From Salegentibacter sp. (GTDB lineage: Bacteria > Bacteroidota > Bacteroidia > Flavobacteriales > Flavobacteriaceae): a DNA stretch of 37,315 nucleotides. The notes under the pieces were generated by a model. The model saw only the letters and a list, made by a program, of their open reading frames with translations, had not been told where the DNA came from and made no database searches. Location of the stretch: the NCBI GenBank assembly GCA_024635795.1, contig JAGXIH010000022.1, forward strand, positions 1 to 37,315, written 5' to 3'. Every line of letters starts with the position of its first letter. The first letter of the stretch is position 1. Of the stretch, positions 1 through 6,968 are shown piece after piece. Made by a program: the position numbers and the translations under genes.

Positions 1-146
1 CGCTTCGGCAGAATCATTCAACGCAAAAATAAAAGCGTTTAGGGCACAGTTCAGGGGAGTGAGAAACGTAGATTTTTTTCTATTTAGACTAACAACAATT
101 TTTGCATAATGCCAAAATCCCACAACTTTTGGACTTGATCCCTAAT
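1..146 (+). mobile_element. Right end of an ISAon1/ISL3-like insertion sequence, truncated by window start
   Basis: Frame 2 from the first base encodes the last 35 residues of a transposase ending at 107-109. The stretch at about 117-144, starting near CCCACAACTTTTGG, is the likely right terminal inverted repeat region. That boundary is inferred, because the left end lies outside the window and the two ends cannot be compared. No target duplication can be tested. Confidence 0.6.
2..109 (+). CDS. Transposase, C-terminal fragment (ISAon1/ISL3-like)
   Basis: The reading frame opened at base 2 gives 35 residues and a TAA at 107-109. It contains AESFNAKIKAFR followed by QFRGVRN and a terminal FFLFRLTTIFA. 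This matches what I know of the extreme C-terminus of Bacteroidota DDE transposases of the ISAon1 (ISL3-related) group, where the AESFNAKIKAFR block carries the late catalytic glutamate. The rest of the gene lies left of the window, so nothing can be said about whether the element is intact. It is the only mobile-element signal in the window. The match rests on a short but distinctive block. Confidence 0.7.
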   Translation, partial: ASAESFNAKIKAFRAQFRGVRNVDFFLFRLTTIFA

Positions 147-173
147 AAGAGGTTAACCGGGTTGAAAAAAGGC

Positions 174-217
174 ATAAAAAAAGCCACTTCATCTTAATTG
201 CTAAAATGAAATGGCTT
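174..217 (-). terminator. Terminator-like hairpin, minus strand
   Basis: AAGCCACTTCAT (181-192) pairs with ATGAAATGGCTT (206-217) with one G-T wobble, giving a 12-bp stem. The adjoining A-run at about 176-182 reads as a U-tract on the minus strand. It would therefore end a transcript coming from the right. The rplS operon already has its own terminator at 564-587, so either that one leaks or there is a separate transcript from the 220-540 region. Confidence 0.65.
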
Positions 218-400
218 CACTGAAGTTTCACGCGATCACCGAATGTTTTAAATTCTTTATAGGACAAAAGCCCTGGTGGGTGAACTTCAATTGAAAGCTT
301 TTATTCGTATAAGCGAAAAAAACTTTCAAAAAATGATTTTTATCTTTCAAACTATTTTTGACATTGCAAAAAAGGAACGTTATATAGAAGATAAAAATCC

Positions 401-425
401 TATGTAAAGAATATAACTTTACATA
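401..425. repeat. Perfect inverted repeat (9-bp arms, 7-base loop)
   Basis: TATGTAAAG (401-409) is the exact reverse complement of CTTTACATA (417-425), separated by AATATAA. No T-run follows on either strand, so it is not a standard terminator. It could be a regulator-binding site or a structural element of an unannotated RNA. Confidence 0.6.
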
Positions 426-563
426 AAGGTTTAAAGCTTAAAATCCTTTTGTCATTCAGCTTTAATATGAATTCCTGATATTAAATATACAAAGAAAAAA
501 GTCATTTTTCTCTAGTGATTTTGTTAAATATTAAGCGGTAGTAGCCTTAGGGTTAAGACATAA

Positions 564-587
564 AAAAGCCCCGAAATCGGGGCTTTT
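564..587 (-). terminator. Intrinsic terminator downstream of rplS
   Basis: AAAAGCCCCGA (564-574) pairs perfectly with TCGGGGCTTTT (577-587) with a two-base loop as drawn, probably opening to four. The A-run at 562-567 is a U-tract for minus-strand transcription. It lies about 20 bases past the rplS stop. Confidence 0.9.
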
Positions 588-609
588 AGATATATTGAAG
601 AAAAATGAA

Positions 610-960
610 TTATCTTTTTGCTTCTTTAATTCGGGCTTTCTTACCGGTAAGGCCTCTAAAGTAATAGATACGTGCTCTTCTTACTTTACCTCGTTTATTC
701 ACCTCAATTTTTTGAATTGCAGGTAGATTAACCGGGAAAATACGTTCTACTCCAACAGTACCACTCATTTTTCTGATGGTGAAAGTTTGAGAAGATCCAG
801 ATCCTCTTTTTTGAATTACCACACCTCTAAAGAACTGGGTACGGGTTTTTTGTCCCTCTTTAATCTCGTAAAATACGGTGATTGTGTCACCGGCAGAGAA
901 TTCAGGAAAATCTTTTGTAGCTACGAATTCGTCCTGTACAAATTTAATTAACGATTCCAT
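610..960 (-). CDS. rplS: 50S ribosomal protein L19
   Basis: The 116-residue protein is the large-subunit ribosomal protein L19, which sits near the subunit interface and contributes to bridge contacts with the 30S. The family pattern is clear: an N-terminal helix (MESLIKFVQDEF), the F-x-x-GDTITV strand, FRGVVIQKRG, then GVERIFPVNLP and the basic C-terminal RRARIYYFRGLTGKKARIKE. The length is normal for the family. It lies downstream of trmD on the same strand, as in many bacteria, but a consensus promoter at 1031-1060 gives it its own transcription start. The predicted leader is about 60 bases, long enough to hold a control element, though none is obvious. A strong terminator follows at 564-587. 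Confidence 0.98.
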   Translation of the reverse strand: MESLIKFVQDEFVATKDFPEFSAGDTITVFYEIKEGQKTRTQFFRGVVIQKRGSGSSQTFTIRKMSGTVGVERIFPVNLPAIQKIEVNKRGKVRRARIYYFRGLTGKKARIKEAKR

Positions 961-1030
961 CGATATATATTTAAGGTATAATCCAAAACAACATTCACGG
1001 TTTTCGCCAGAGGTTATTTTAGAACGAGTG

Positions 1031-1060
1031 CAAAATTACAAATATAAATTTTAAATACAA
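1031..1060 (-). promoter_or_regulatory. Bacteroidota-type promoter for rplS
   Basis: On the minus strand TTG (1060-1058) is followed after 19 bases by TAATTTTG (1038-1031). This is the textbook Bacteroidota sigma-ABfr layout, TTG near -33 and TAnnTTTG near -7. Transcription would start near 1024, about 64 bases before the rplS start codon. Confidence 0.75.
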
Positions 1061-1073
1061 GCAGGCGAGGGAG

Positions 1074-1760
1074 TTATTTTTCTGATTCATCCAGGAGATC
1101 CGGTCGAAGCTTTTTGGTGCGCTCCCAGGCTTGTTCTTCCCGCCATTGCTCGATTTTAGGGAAGTTACCGGAAGTTAGTATCTCCGGAACTTTCCAGCCC
1201 TTGTATTCTGCAGGACGGGTGTAAACAGGTGGTGCCAGTAAATCATCCTGAAACGAATCGGTTAAGGCTGAAGTCTCATTGCCTAAAACCCCGGGAATAA
1301 GCCTTATAACCGCATCGCAAAGCACTGCGGCTCCCAGTTCTCCTCCTGAGAGCACATAATCTCCAATAGAGATTTCTTTGGTGATAAAATGATCCCGCAC
1401 TCGTTGGTCTACTCCTTTGTAATGACCGCACAGAATAATAAGGTTTTGATGCATGGAAAGCTGGTTCGCAGTTTTTTGCTCTAAACGTTCCCCATCGGGA
1501 GTCATATATATAACTTCGTCGTAATCTCTTTCGCTCTTAAGTTTTGTGATGCATTTATCAATTGGCTCTACCATCATCACCATTCCCGCACCGCCACCAA
1601 ATTGATAATCATCAATCTGCTTATAATTATCGGTTACGTAATCCCTGAGGTTGTGAAGATGAATTTCAACCAATCCCTTTTCTATAGCCCTTTTCAGAAT
1701 AGAAGCCTCAAAGGGACTTCTTAGTAGATCGGGGACTACCGTAATTATATCAATACGCAT
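1074..1760 (-). CDS. trmD: tRNA (guanine-37-N1)-methyltransferase TrmD
   Basis: TrmD uses S-adenosylmethionine to methylate N1 of G37 next to the anticodon, which prevents +1 frameshifting. The 228-residue protein starts [13 protein letters not shown] and carries the SPOUT-knot signatures: the [10 protein letters not shown] loop (near residue 55), the [12 protein letters not shown] segment (near 110), and [12 protein letters not shown] with RLIPGVLGN. These knot loops form the methionine-donor pocket. The length is typical. It lies between a small membrane protein and rplS on the same strand. The 113-base gap to rplS contains the rplS promoter, so the two can be expressed independently. No anomalies were seen. 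Confidence 0.98.
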   Translation of the reverse strand: MRIDIITVVPDLLRSPFEASILKRAIEKGLVEIHLHNLRDYVTDNYKQIDDYQFGGGAGMVMMVEPIDKCITKLKSERDYDEVIYMTPDGERLEQKTANQLSMHQNLIILCGHYKGVDQRVRDHFITKEISIGDYVLSGGELGAAVLCDAVIRLIPGVLGNETSALTDSFQDDLLAPPVYTRPAEYKGWKVPEILTSGNFPKIEQWREEQAWERTKKLRPDLLDESEK

Positions 1761-1793
1761 ATAGTATTTTTTAGAGATTAACTCCCAATATTT

Positions 1794-2375
1794 TTAGCTG
1801 TTAGATGACTTATTGCGTTCGTCCTGAAGCATCCTGCCGAGCCTTTGTTCTTTTTCCAGGGCTTTGGCGCGGTAAAGATCAAATTCTTTCTCTGTTTCAG
1901 CTAAACGCTTACGGGCTTCACGGGTAGTCGCGTGGGAATTTTTAAAGCGGTAAATAAAGAATAATAAGGCAATTAGTAAAATTGCTACAATTCCCCACAT
2001 CATTCCCATATAGCTGCCTTTGCTCATAGGCATTCCAAGAAATTTGATAGCATCTTTTTCAGCATTTACCTTTTCCAGGTCCTGCTGGGTGGCTTGCAAC
2101 TCTTCTTTAAGCGAATCAATTTCGGCAACCTGCTGGTCAGCCGTATTCTTCTGGGTTTCGATCTCAGCCCTTAATTCATCGAAATGCCGGTTGGTGTTGT
2201 TTTTCAATCTTACCAGGGCTTCATAATCAACAACTTTGTAGCCCTGGTAATTATTTGAGCTCTCAATAAGTTCATTAAATTCATCCTGGATGGGATAAGC
2301 ACTTAAACTGTCCTGGGCATAAAACTGAAGACTCAGCAGACTTAAACTTAAGATTCCGAAAATAGTTTTGTTCAT
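1794..2375 (-). CDS. Secreted/membrane coiled-coil protein of unknown function (flavobacterial)
   Basis: From the ATG at 2375 the product is 193 residues. I chose this start over the longer frame (2411) because it opens directly into a signal peptide, MNKTIFGILSLSLLSLQFYAQ, with a Bacteroidota-style AQ end. A periplasmic stretch follows with a predicted coiled coil rich in E, Q and K (about residues 55-110), then one membrane helix (GMMWGIVAILLIALLFFIY) and a cytoplasmic basic, again coiled-coil tail. No enzymatic motif is visible. I recall relatives next to trmD being labelled tRNA (guanine-N1)-methyltransferase in databases. Nothing here resembles a methyltransferase, so that label appears to be carried over from the neighbour. 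The function is unknown. Confidence 0.85.
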   Translation of the reverse strand: MNKTIFGILSLSLLSLQFYAQDSLSAYPIQDEFNELIESSNNYQGYKVVDYEALVRLKNNTNRHFDELRAEIETQKNTADQQVAEIDSLKEELQATQQDLEKVNAEKDAIKFLGMPMSKGSYMGMMWGIVAILLIALLFFIYRFKNSHATTREARKRLAETEKEFDLYRAKALEKEQRLGRMLQDERNKSSNS

Positions 2376-2487
2376 TACTTTTGGGGTTAATGCATTAATT
2401 AATATGGACACAACGCCGGCTGGGATAACTTATTGTAACAATTTAAATCTTAATTCTAAATCGTTTATTATTAAATTTTTGGGGCTG

Positions 2488-2520
2488 CAAAGTTAATAAT
2501 AAAAAGAAAAAACCCACCAA
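2488..2520 (-). promoter_or_regulatory. Probable promoter for the 1794-2375 / trmD unit
   Basis: The minus strand reads TAACTTTG at 2495-2488, an exact TAnnTTTG box. A TTG at 2520-2518 lies 22 bases upstream, slightly long for the -33 element and overlapping the gap terminator arm. The predicted start of transcription is near 2481, about 105 bases before the ATG. Confidence 0.5.
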
Positions 2521-2533
2521 TAAATGGTGGGTT
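2511..2533 (-). terminator. Intrinsic terminator downstream of gap
   Basis: AACCCACCA (2511-2519) pairs perfectly with TGGTGGGTT (2525-2533) around a five-base loop. The plus-strand A-rich run just left of it (about 2500-2512) provides the U-tract for minus-strand transcripts leaving gap. Confidence 0.9.
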
Positions 2534-2559
2534 AAGATTTAATATAATTTGAGTTTATT

Positions 2560-4008
2560 CTAATAATACGTATACCTTCTTACCTTGGCAACATATTTTG
2601 CCAGTCTCACAACCTGGTGACTATAACCATATTCATTGTCATACCAGATGTAAAGCACAATGCTCTTGCCGTCTTTTGAAACTATGGTTGCCTTGCTATC
2701 ATAAATAGCGGGAGCATTTGAACCTACAATATCTGATGATACCAGTTCATTATCTACAGCATATTTTATCTGTTCTACAAGATCCCCTTCCAGTGCATAT
2801 TTCTTTAATATTGCATTTACCTTTTCTATACTGGTTTTCTTTTGAACTTCCAGGTTCAGTATGGCAAGAGAACCATTAGGAACCGGTACGCGTATCGCAT
2901 TTGAGGTTAATTTCCCTTCAAAAACAGGTAGTGCTTTAGCAACGGCATTTCCCGCGCCGGTTTCGGTGATAACCATATTCAGGGCGGCAGCCCTTCCTCG
3001 ACGGTATTTGCTGTGCATATTATCTACCAGGTTCTGGTCGTTGGTGTACGCATGGATAGTTTCCAGGTGCCCTTTTTCAACTCCTAAAGAATCCTGAATT
3101 GCCTTTAAAACTGGGGTGATGGCATTGGTGGTACAGGAAGCGGCTGAAAAGATCTCGATCTCATCAGGGTTGTACTCCTTATGATTTACGCCGTGAACTA
3201 TGTTAGGAACACCTTTTCCCGGGGCAGTTAATAGTACCCGTGAAGCACCCTTGGATTTCAGGTGTCTACTAAGTGCCTCTTTATCGCGGAATGCTCCGGT
3301 GTTGTCAATTATCAAAGCATCCTCTATCCCGTATTTAGTATAATCTACATCTTCCGGCTGATTGGCAGAAATCATTCGCACCGTAGTACCATTAATTATT
3401 AAAGCTGAATTTTTCTCGTCAACCGCTACGGTTCCTGAAAAGTCGCCATGAACTGAATCGTTTTTAAGCAGAGAGGCCCTTTTCTCCAGGATATTTTTAT
3501 CTACTTTCCCTCTTGTTACTATGGCCCTAAGCCTTAATTGGTTTCCTTTCCCGGTACGGTTCATAAGTTCGCGGGCTACAAGCCGACCAATTCTTCCAAA
3601 GCCATATAACACCACGTCTTTGGGGATTAATTTGGTGTAGTCTTTGGCATCTTTTAGTTTATCTGAAACAAAGGCCATAGCATTGCTGTGCCTCTGGTCT
3701 TCCAGATGAAACTCGTAAGTAAGTTTACCAATATCCAGTTTTGCAGGAGGCATTTTAAGGTCCTGAATGGCCTTTGCGATCTCTACCGAATCAAATATGG
3801 AGATAGGTTTTTGAACTACCTCTCCGGCATATTCGTGCAAATTAAGAATGTCACTTACATTCCGGTTTAAAAGTTGATTTCTGAAAAGAACAAGTTCAAT
3901 AGATTTGTCATACCATAAGTCGCTAACGATGTTGATGAATTCTACCGTGGCCCTGCGCCTGTTGGTCTGAAATGCCAGTTCTCTTTCGTAACCTTGATTA
4001 AAGCTCAT
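2560..4008 (-). CDS. gap: Glyceraldehyde-3-phosphate dehydrogenase, N-terminally extended type
   Basis: The 482-residue protein interconverts glyceraldehyde-3-phosphate and 1,3-bisphosphoglycerate in glycolysis or gluconeogenesis. A normal GAPDH is about 335 residues. Here the Rossmann motif YGFGRIGR starts only at residue 135, so there is an extension of about 130 residues. The catalytic cysteine is C292 in SAASCTTNAITP and the catalytic histidine is H319 in TIHAYTNDQN. The family C-terminus WYDNEYGYSHQVVRLAKY is intact. The acidic residue that usually follows the second strand and selects NAD is not obvious (the segment reads RAIVTRGKVDKN), so cofactor preference is open. It is monocistronic, with a promoter box at 4040-4047 and a terminator at 2511-2533. 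Flavobacteria often carry such long forms beside a short one. Which direction this one serves is not visible. Confidence 0.93.
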   Translation of the reverse strand: MSFNQGYERELAFQTNRRRATVEFINIVSDLWYDKSIELVLFRNQLLNRNVSDILNLHEYAGEVVQKPISIFDSVEIAKAIQDLKMPPAKLDIGKLTYEFHLEDQRHSNAMAFVSDKLKDAKDYTKLIPKDVVLYGFGRIGRLVARELMNRTGKGNQLRLRAIVTRGKVDKNILEKRASLLKNDSVHGDFSGTVAVDEKNSALIINGTTVRMISANQPEDVDYTKYGIEDALIIDNTGAFRDKEALSRHLKSKGASRVLLTAPGKGVPNIVHGVNHKEYNPDEIEIFSAASCTTNAITPVLKAIQDSLGVEKGHLETIHAYTNDQNLVDNMHSKYRRGRAAALNMVITETGAGNAVAKALPVFEGKLTSNAIRVPVPNGSLAILNLEVQKKTSIEKVNAILKKYALEGDLVEQIKYAVDNELVSSDIVGSNAPAIYDSKATIVSKDGKSIVLYIWYDNEYGYSHQVVRLAKYVAKVRRYTYY

Positions 4009-4039
4009 TATTTTGTTGTGTGTTTTGTTTAAACTTGCG

Positions 4040-4047
4040 CAAAAGTA
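4040..4047 (-). promoter_or_regulatory. -7 promoter box for gap
   Basis: The minus strand reads TACTTTTG at 4047-4040, an exact TAnnTTTG element about 31 bases before the start codon. No TTG at the right -33 spacing was found, so only half the promoter is supported. Confidence 0.55.
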
Positions 4048-4083
4048 TATATTTCAAACGTTTTCGTAAAGTATTTTTAAAAT

Positions 4084-4106
4084 AAAAAAACTCTCCTTAT
4101 GGAGAG
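4084..4106 (-). terminator. Intrinsic terminator downstream of the HtrA protease gene
   Basis: CTCTCC (4091-4096) pairs with GGAGAG (4101-4106) around a TTAT loop. Seven A residues at 4084-4090 give the U-tract on the minus strand. The stem is short but correctly placed, about 28 bases past the stop codon. Confidence 0.8.
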
Positions 4107-4134
4107 CTTAAATCCTATAAGGCTTATCAGTTTT

Positions 4135-5529
4135 TCAGCGCCACACTACCCGTTGTTTTTCTCCATTCCTGTCAATAAAACTAACCACGATAGATTCGGA
4201 AGTTTTTCTGTTGTTCATGATTCTTTCCACATCTTTAATATTATAGACTTTTTGGTTATTAATGGCGATAATAATTGTACCCACCAGTTCTTCTGAAGGT
4301 AGATTGCTCATTAAGGTTCGGGAGATTTTAACTCCGTTCGGGGTATTATAGGCATCCAATTCTTCCTGGGTAGCATTGGCTACTTCCAGGCCAATACTAT
4401 CTACTCTGTAGATCTCGTTTTTAGTTAATCTTACGTTCAGATCTCTTTTTTTACCTTTTCTTAATATAGTTACCCTTACCTCGTCATCGGGACGTTTAGA
4501 ATTGATATAACCGGTAAGATCTGAAAACTTGTTAATAGTGATATCATCTATCTGCCTAATAACGTCTCCCTTCTTTATTCCTGCTTTTTCAGCGCCACTT
4601 CCTGATGTCACTTCGGCAACATAGACTCCTTGTGATGTATTAAGACCGAATTCTTCAGCGGCGGCAGGAGTTATGCTTCCTCCTCTTATGCCTAATATTC
4701 CCTTCTGAACATCCCCATATTCCATAATGTCTTCTACTATCTTTCTGGTAATATTTGAAGGTACTGCAAAGGCGTAGCCTATGTAACTCCCGGTTTGGGA
4801 AGTTATAGCGGTATTTATTCCCACCAATTCTCCTTTAATATTCACCAGAGCGCCACCACTGTTCCCGGGGTTAATAGCCGCATCGGTCTGGATAAATGAT
4901 TGTGGGGTTGCATCATAAGTATTCAGGTCTCTTGCCGTAGCACTTATTATTCCGGCAGTTACCGTAGACTTTAGATTAAAAGGGTTTCCAACGGCCAGGA
5001 CCCATTCTCCAAGCCTAACATTGTTAGAATCTCCAAAGGGGATATAATCCAGTTCTTCGGCATCGATTTTCAGCAAGGCGATATCAGTAGATTCTGCAAC
5101 GCCTATGATCTCGGCGGTATAGGTTTGGTTATTGTTCAAAGTGACTTCCACCTCGCTGGCTCCTTTGATCACGTGGTTATTGGTTACGATATAACCATCA
5201 GGAGAAATAATTACTCCGGAGCCTGCACCTTGTAAGGCCCGACCTCCCTCATTTCCGCGATACAAATCCCAGATGCTGCGGGGACCCTGGTATACTGCAA
5301 CATTTTTAACGTGAACCACTCCGTTAACCGTATTTTCGGCAGCTTCCGTGAAATCGGCATTGGTGCCATAGATTCTGCTGCTGTAATTAGCCGGTATGAA
5401 ATCCTGCGAAGAGGATTCTTCTTGTATAAACTGAGGTTGGGATTCGGGCTCTATAAATAATTTATAACTACCAAGAGTTAGTACGCCTCCCAAAATTGAA
5501 ACGATAAGTAAGCTTGCGAATTTTTTCAT
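4135..5529 (-). CDS. DegP/HtrA-family periplasmic serine protease with two PDZ domains
   Basis: The 464-residue protein is an S1C protease that degrades, and may chaperone, misfolded envelope proteins. An N-terminal membrane segment (MKKFASLLIVSILGGVLTLG) targets it across the inner membrane, as a signal peptide or anchor. The trypsin-like domain has the full triad: H119 in TNNHVIKG, D149 in ESTDIALLKID, and S224 in NPGNSGGALV. Two PDZ domains follow. The first is around residues 270-370 (GVYVAEVTSGSGAEKAGIKKGDVI) and the second, more diverged, is at about 385-460. The length and layout match DegP/DegQ. It stands alone, with its own terminator at 4084-4106, and is divergent from dapF. No stress-type promoter could be recognised. 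Whether it acts like DegP or DegQ cannot be read from sequence. Confidence 0.93.
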   Translation of the reverse strand: MKKFASLLIVSILGGVLTLGSYKLFIEPESQPQFIQEESSSQDFIPANYSSRIYGTNADFTEAAENTVNGVVHVKNVAVYQGPRSIWDLYRGNEGGRALQGAGSGVIISPDGYIVTNNHVIKGASEVEVTLNNNQTYTAEIIGVAESTDIALLKIDAEELDYIPFGDSNNVRLGEWVLAVGNPFNLKSTVTAGIISATARDLNTYDATPQSFIQTDAAINPGNSGGALVNIKGELVGINTAITSQTGSYIGYAFAVPSNITRKIVEDIMEYGDVQKGILGIRGGSITPAAAEEFGLNTSQGVYVAEVTSGSGAEKAGIKKGDVIRQIDDITINKFSDLTGYINSKRPDDEVRVTILRKGKKRDLNVRLTKNEIYRVDSIGLEVANATQEELDAYNTPNGVKISRTLMSNLPSEELVGTIIIAINNQKVYNIKDVERIMNNRKTSESIVVSFIDRNGEKQRVVWR

Positions 5530-5636
5530 TTTTCCGAATTGATTTTAAATGAAATAAACATTAAATTAATTGTTTTAGTTTTGAACCAAGGGCTTTTAAC
5601 TGCCATTTAACAGGGGAGAAATCCGCTGTTTTATTG

Positions 5637-5644
5637 TATATTTG
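5637..5644 (+). promoter_or_regulatory. -7 promoter box for the dapF operon
   Basis: TATATTTG at 5637-5644 is an exact TAnnTTTG element. It lies 20 bases before the dapF ATG, leaving a leader of roughly 14 bases. No clear TTG stands at the proper upstream spacing. Confidence 0.6.
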
Positions 5645-5664
5645 CATCCTTTTAGTTCCTACAA

Positions 5665-6456
5665 ATGACACTCGATTTCTATAAATATCAGGGTACCGGT
5701 AATGATTTTGTCATTATCGATAACCGTACTCAATTTTTCTCCAAAAACAATACCAATTTGGTTAATTTCCTATGTGACCGAAAATTTGGCATTGGTGCCG
5801 ATGGTTTGATGTTACTCGAAAAACCTGAAATTGAAGGAGATGATTTTAAGATGGTTTATTACAACGCCGACGGGAACCAAAGCAGTATGTGTGGCAATGG
5901 AGGTCGTTGCCTGGTAGCTTTTGCAAATTTTCTCGGAATCATTAAAGATAAAGCGCAATTTACTGCGATTGATGGACCCCATAAAGCTACAATAAGCAAT
6001 GACATGGTGAGTTTGCAAATGCAGGATGTAAAAGCCATACAACAGGAAGGTGAAGACTTGTTTTTGAATACTGGTTCTCCACATCATATTCAATTTACCG
6101 GAGCATTAGATTCCATGGATGTTAAAAAACAGGGAGCGGCCATACGTTACAACCAAAAGTACAAGGAGAAAGGAACGAATGTGAATTTTGTTGAGCAGCT
6201 TAGCTCAAACGAATATAAGGTCCGAACATACGAGCGCGGCGTGGAAGATGAAACCCTTTCCTGTGGAACCGGAGTTACAGCGGTAGCAATTGCTGCCAGT
6301 GCTTCTAAACGGACCCCAGGAGAAAGCGTGAAGCTACATACCCGTGGAGGAGAATTAAGTGTTTCTTTTCGTAAAGACAGTGATGGATATAGTGAAGTAT
6401 GGTTAACCGGGCCGGCTACACAGGTTTTTAAAGGAGAGATAGTATGCAAACTCTAA
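5665..6456 (+). CDS. dapF: Diaminopimelate epimerase
   Basis: DapF converts LL-diaminopimelate to the meso form, the precursor of lysine and of the peptidoglycan cross-link. The 263-residue protein has both catalytic cysteines: C76 in SMCGNGGRC and C200 in LSCGTGVTA. The N-terminal FYKYQGTGNDFVIID block and the substrate-binding RTYERGVEDET segment are also standard. The length is normal. It leads an operon whose next gene, a GNAT acetyltransferase, starts 13 bases before the dapF stop, so the two are translationally coupled, and mltG follows. The pairing of a peptidoglycan-precursor enzyme with a glycan-strand terminase puts this operon in cell-wall synthesis. The promoter is at 5637-5644. 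Confidence 0.98.
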   Translation: MTLDFYKYQGTGNDFVIIDNRTQFFSKNNTNLVNFLCDRKFGIGADGLMLLEKPEIEGDDFKMVYYNADGNQSSMCGNGGRCLVAFANFLGIIKDKAQFTAIDGPHKATISNDMVSLQMQDVKAIQQEGEDLFLNTGSPHHIQFTGALDSMDVKKQGAAIRYNQKYKEKGTNVNFVEQLSSNEYKVRTYERGVEDETLSCGTGVTAVAIAASASKRTPGESVKLHTRGGELSVSFRKDSDGYSEVWLTGPATQVFKGEIVCKL

Positions 6457-6968
6457 AAGGAAATAAAATTTACCTCCGGGCCCTGGAGCCTGAAGATCTT
6501 GATTTCGTCCACGAAGTCGAGAATAATGAGGATTTTTGGGTGGTTAGTGCAACACAATCTCCCTATTCCCGGTATATGATAAAAAAATACCTGGAGAATG
6601 CCCATCGTGATATTTATGAAGTGAAACAGTTAAGGCTCGTTATCTGCAATTATGATCATAAATCGATAGGGCTAATAGATCTTTTTGATCTTGAACCCAA
6701 AGACAAAAGGGCTGCCATAGGTATCCTTATTGCAGATCCTGCAGATCGCAAAAAAGGCTATGGAGCCGAAAGTATTTCCCTTATTTGTGATTATAGTTTT
6801 AAACATCTCGCATTACACCAGGTATATGCAAATGTCACCACCGATAATGACGCAAGTGTAAAATTATTTGAAAGCCTTGGCTTTACCCGGGTTGGGATAA
6901 AAAAAGACTGGATCTTTGTAGACAATAAATTTAAAGACGAAGCCCTTTATCAACTTATCAATAAATAA
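6444..6968 (+). CDS. GNAT-family N-acetyltransferase (RimJ/RimL-like)
   Basis: The 174-residue protein has the fold pattern of the GNAT acetyltransferase_3 branch. It starts with LKGNKIYLRALEPEDLDFVHEVENN, typical of RimJ/RimL/SpeG-like enzymes. The acetyl-CoA loop is IADPADRKKGYGAESI (about residues 94-110), and the C-terminal half has the usual LFESLGFTRVG motif. RimJ/RimL acetylate ribosomal protein N-termini and SpeG acetylates spermidine. The substrate here cannot be told. The gene overlaps dapF by 13 bases, and its stop shares one base with the mltG start (TAATG at 6966-6970), so all three are co-translated. Confidence 0.85.
   Translation: MQTLKGNKIYLRALEPEDLDFVHEVENNEDFWVVSATQSPYSRYMIKKYLENAHRDIYEVKQLRLVICNYDHKSIGLIDLFDLEPKDKRAAIGILIADPADRKKGYGAESISLICDYSFKHLALHQVYANVTTDNDASVKLFESLGFTRVGIKKDWIFVDNKFKDEALYQLINK

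Larger units (their letters stand above)
147..609. other. Gene-free region between the IS end and rplS
   Basis: This 460-base stretch has no credible protein-coding frame on either strand. It is AT-rich and holds three hairpins: a terminator-like one at 174-217 on the minus strand, a perfect 9-bp-stem palindrome at 401-425, and the rplS terminator at 564-587. Two direct copies of CTTTCAAA lie at 323-330 and 344-351, 21 bases apart, with an inverted TTGAAAG at 291-297. The minus strand reads TATATTTA at 489-482, a relaxed promoter box. An unannotated small RNA ending at the 174-217 hairpin is possible but unproven. I could not match it to tmRNA, 6S RNA, RNase P RNA or SRP RNA by eye. Confidence 0.5.
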
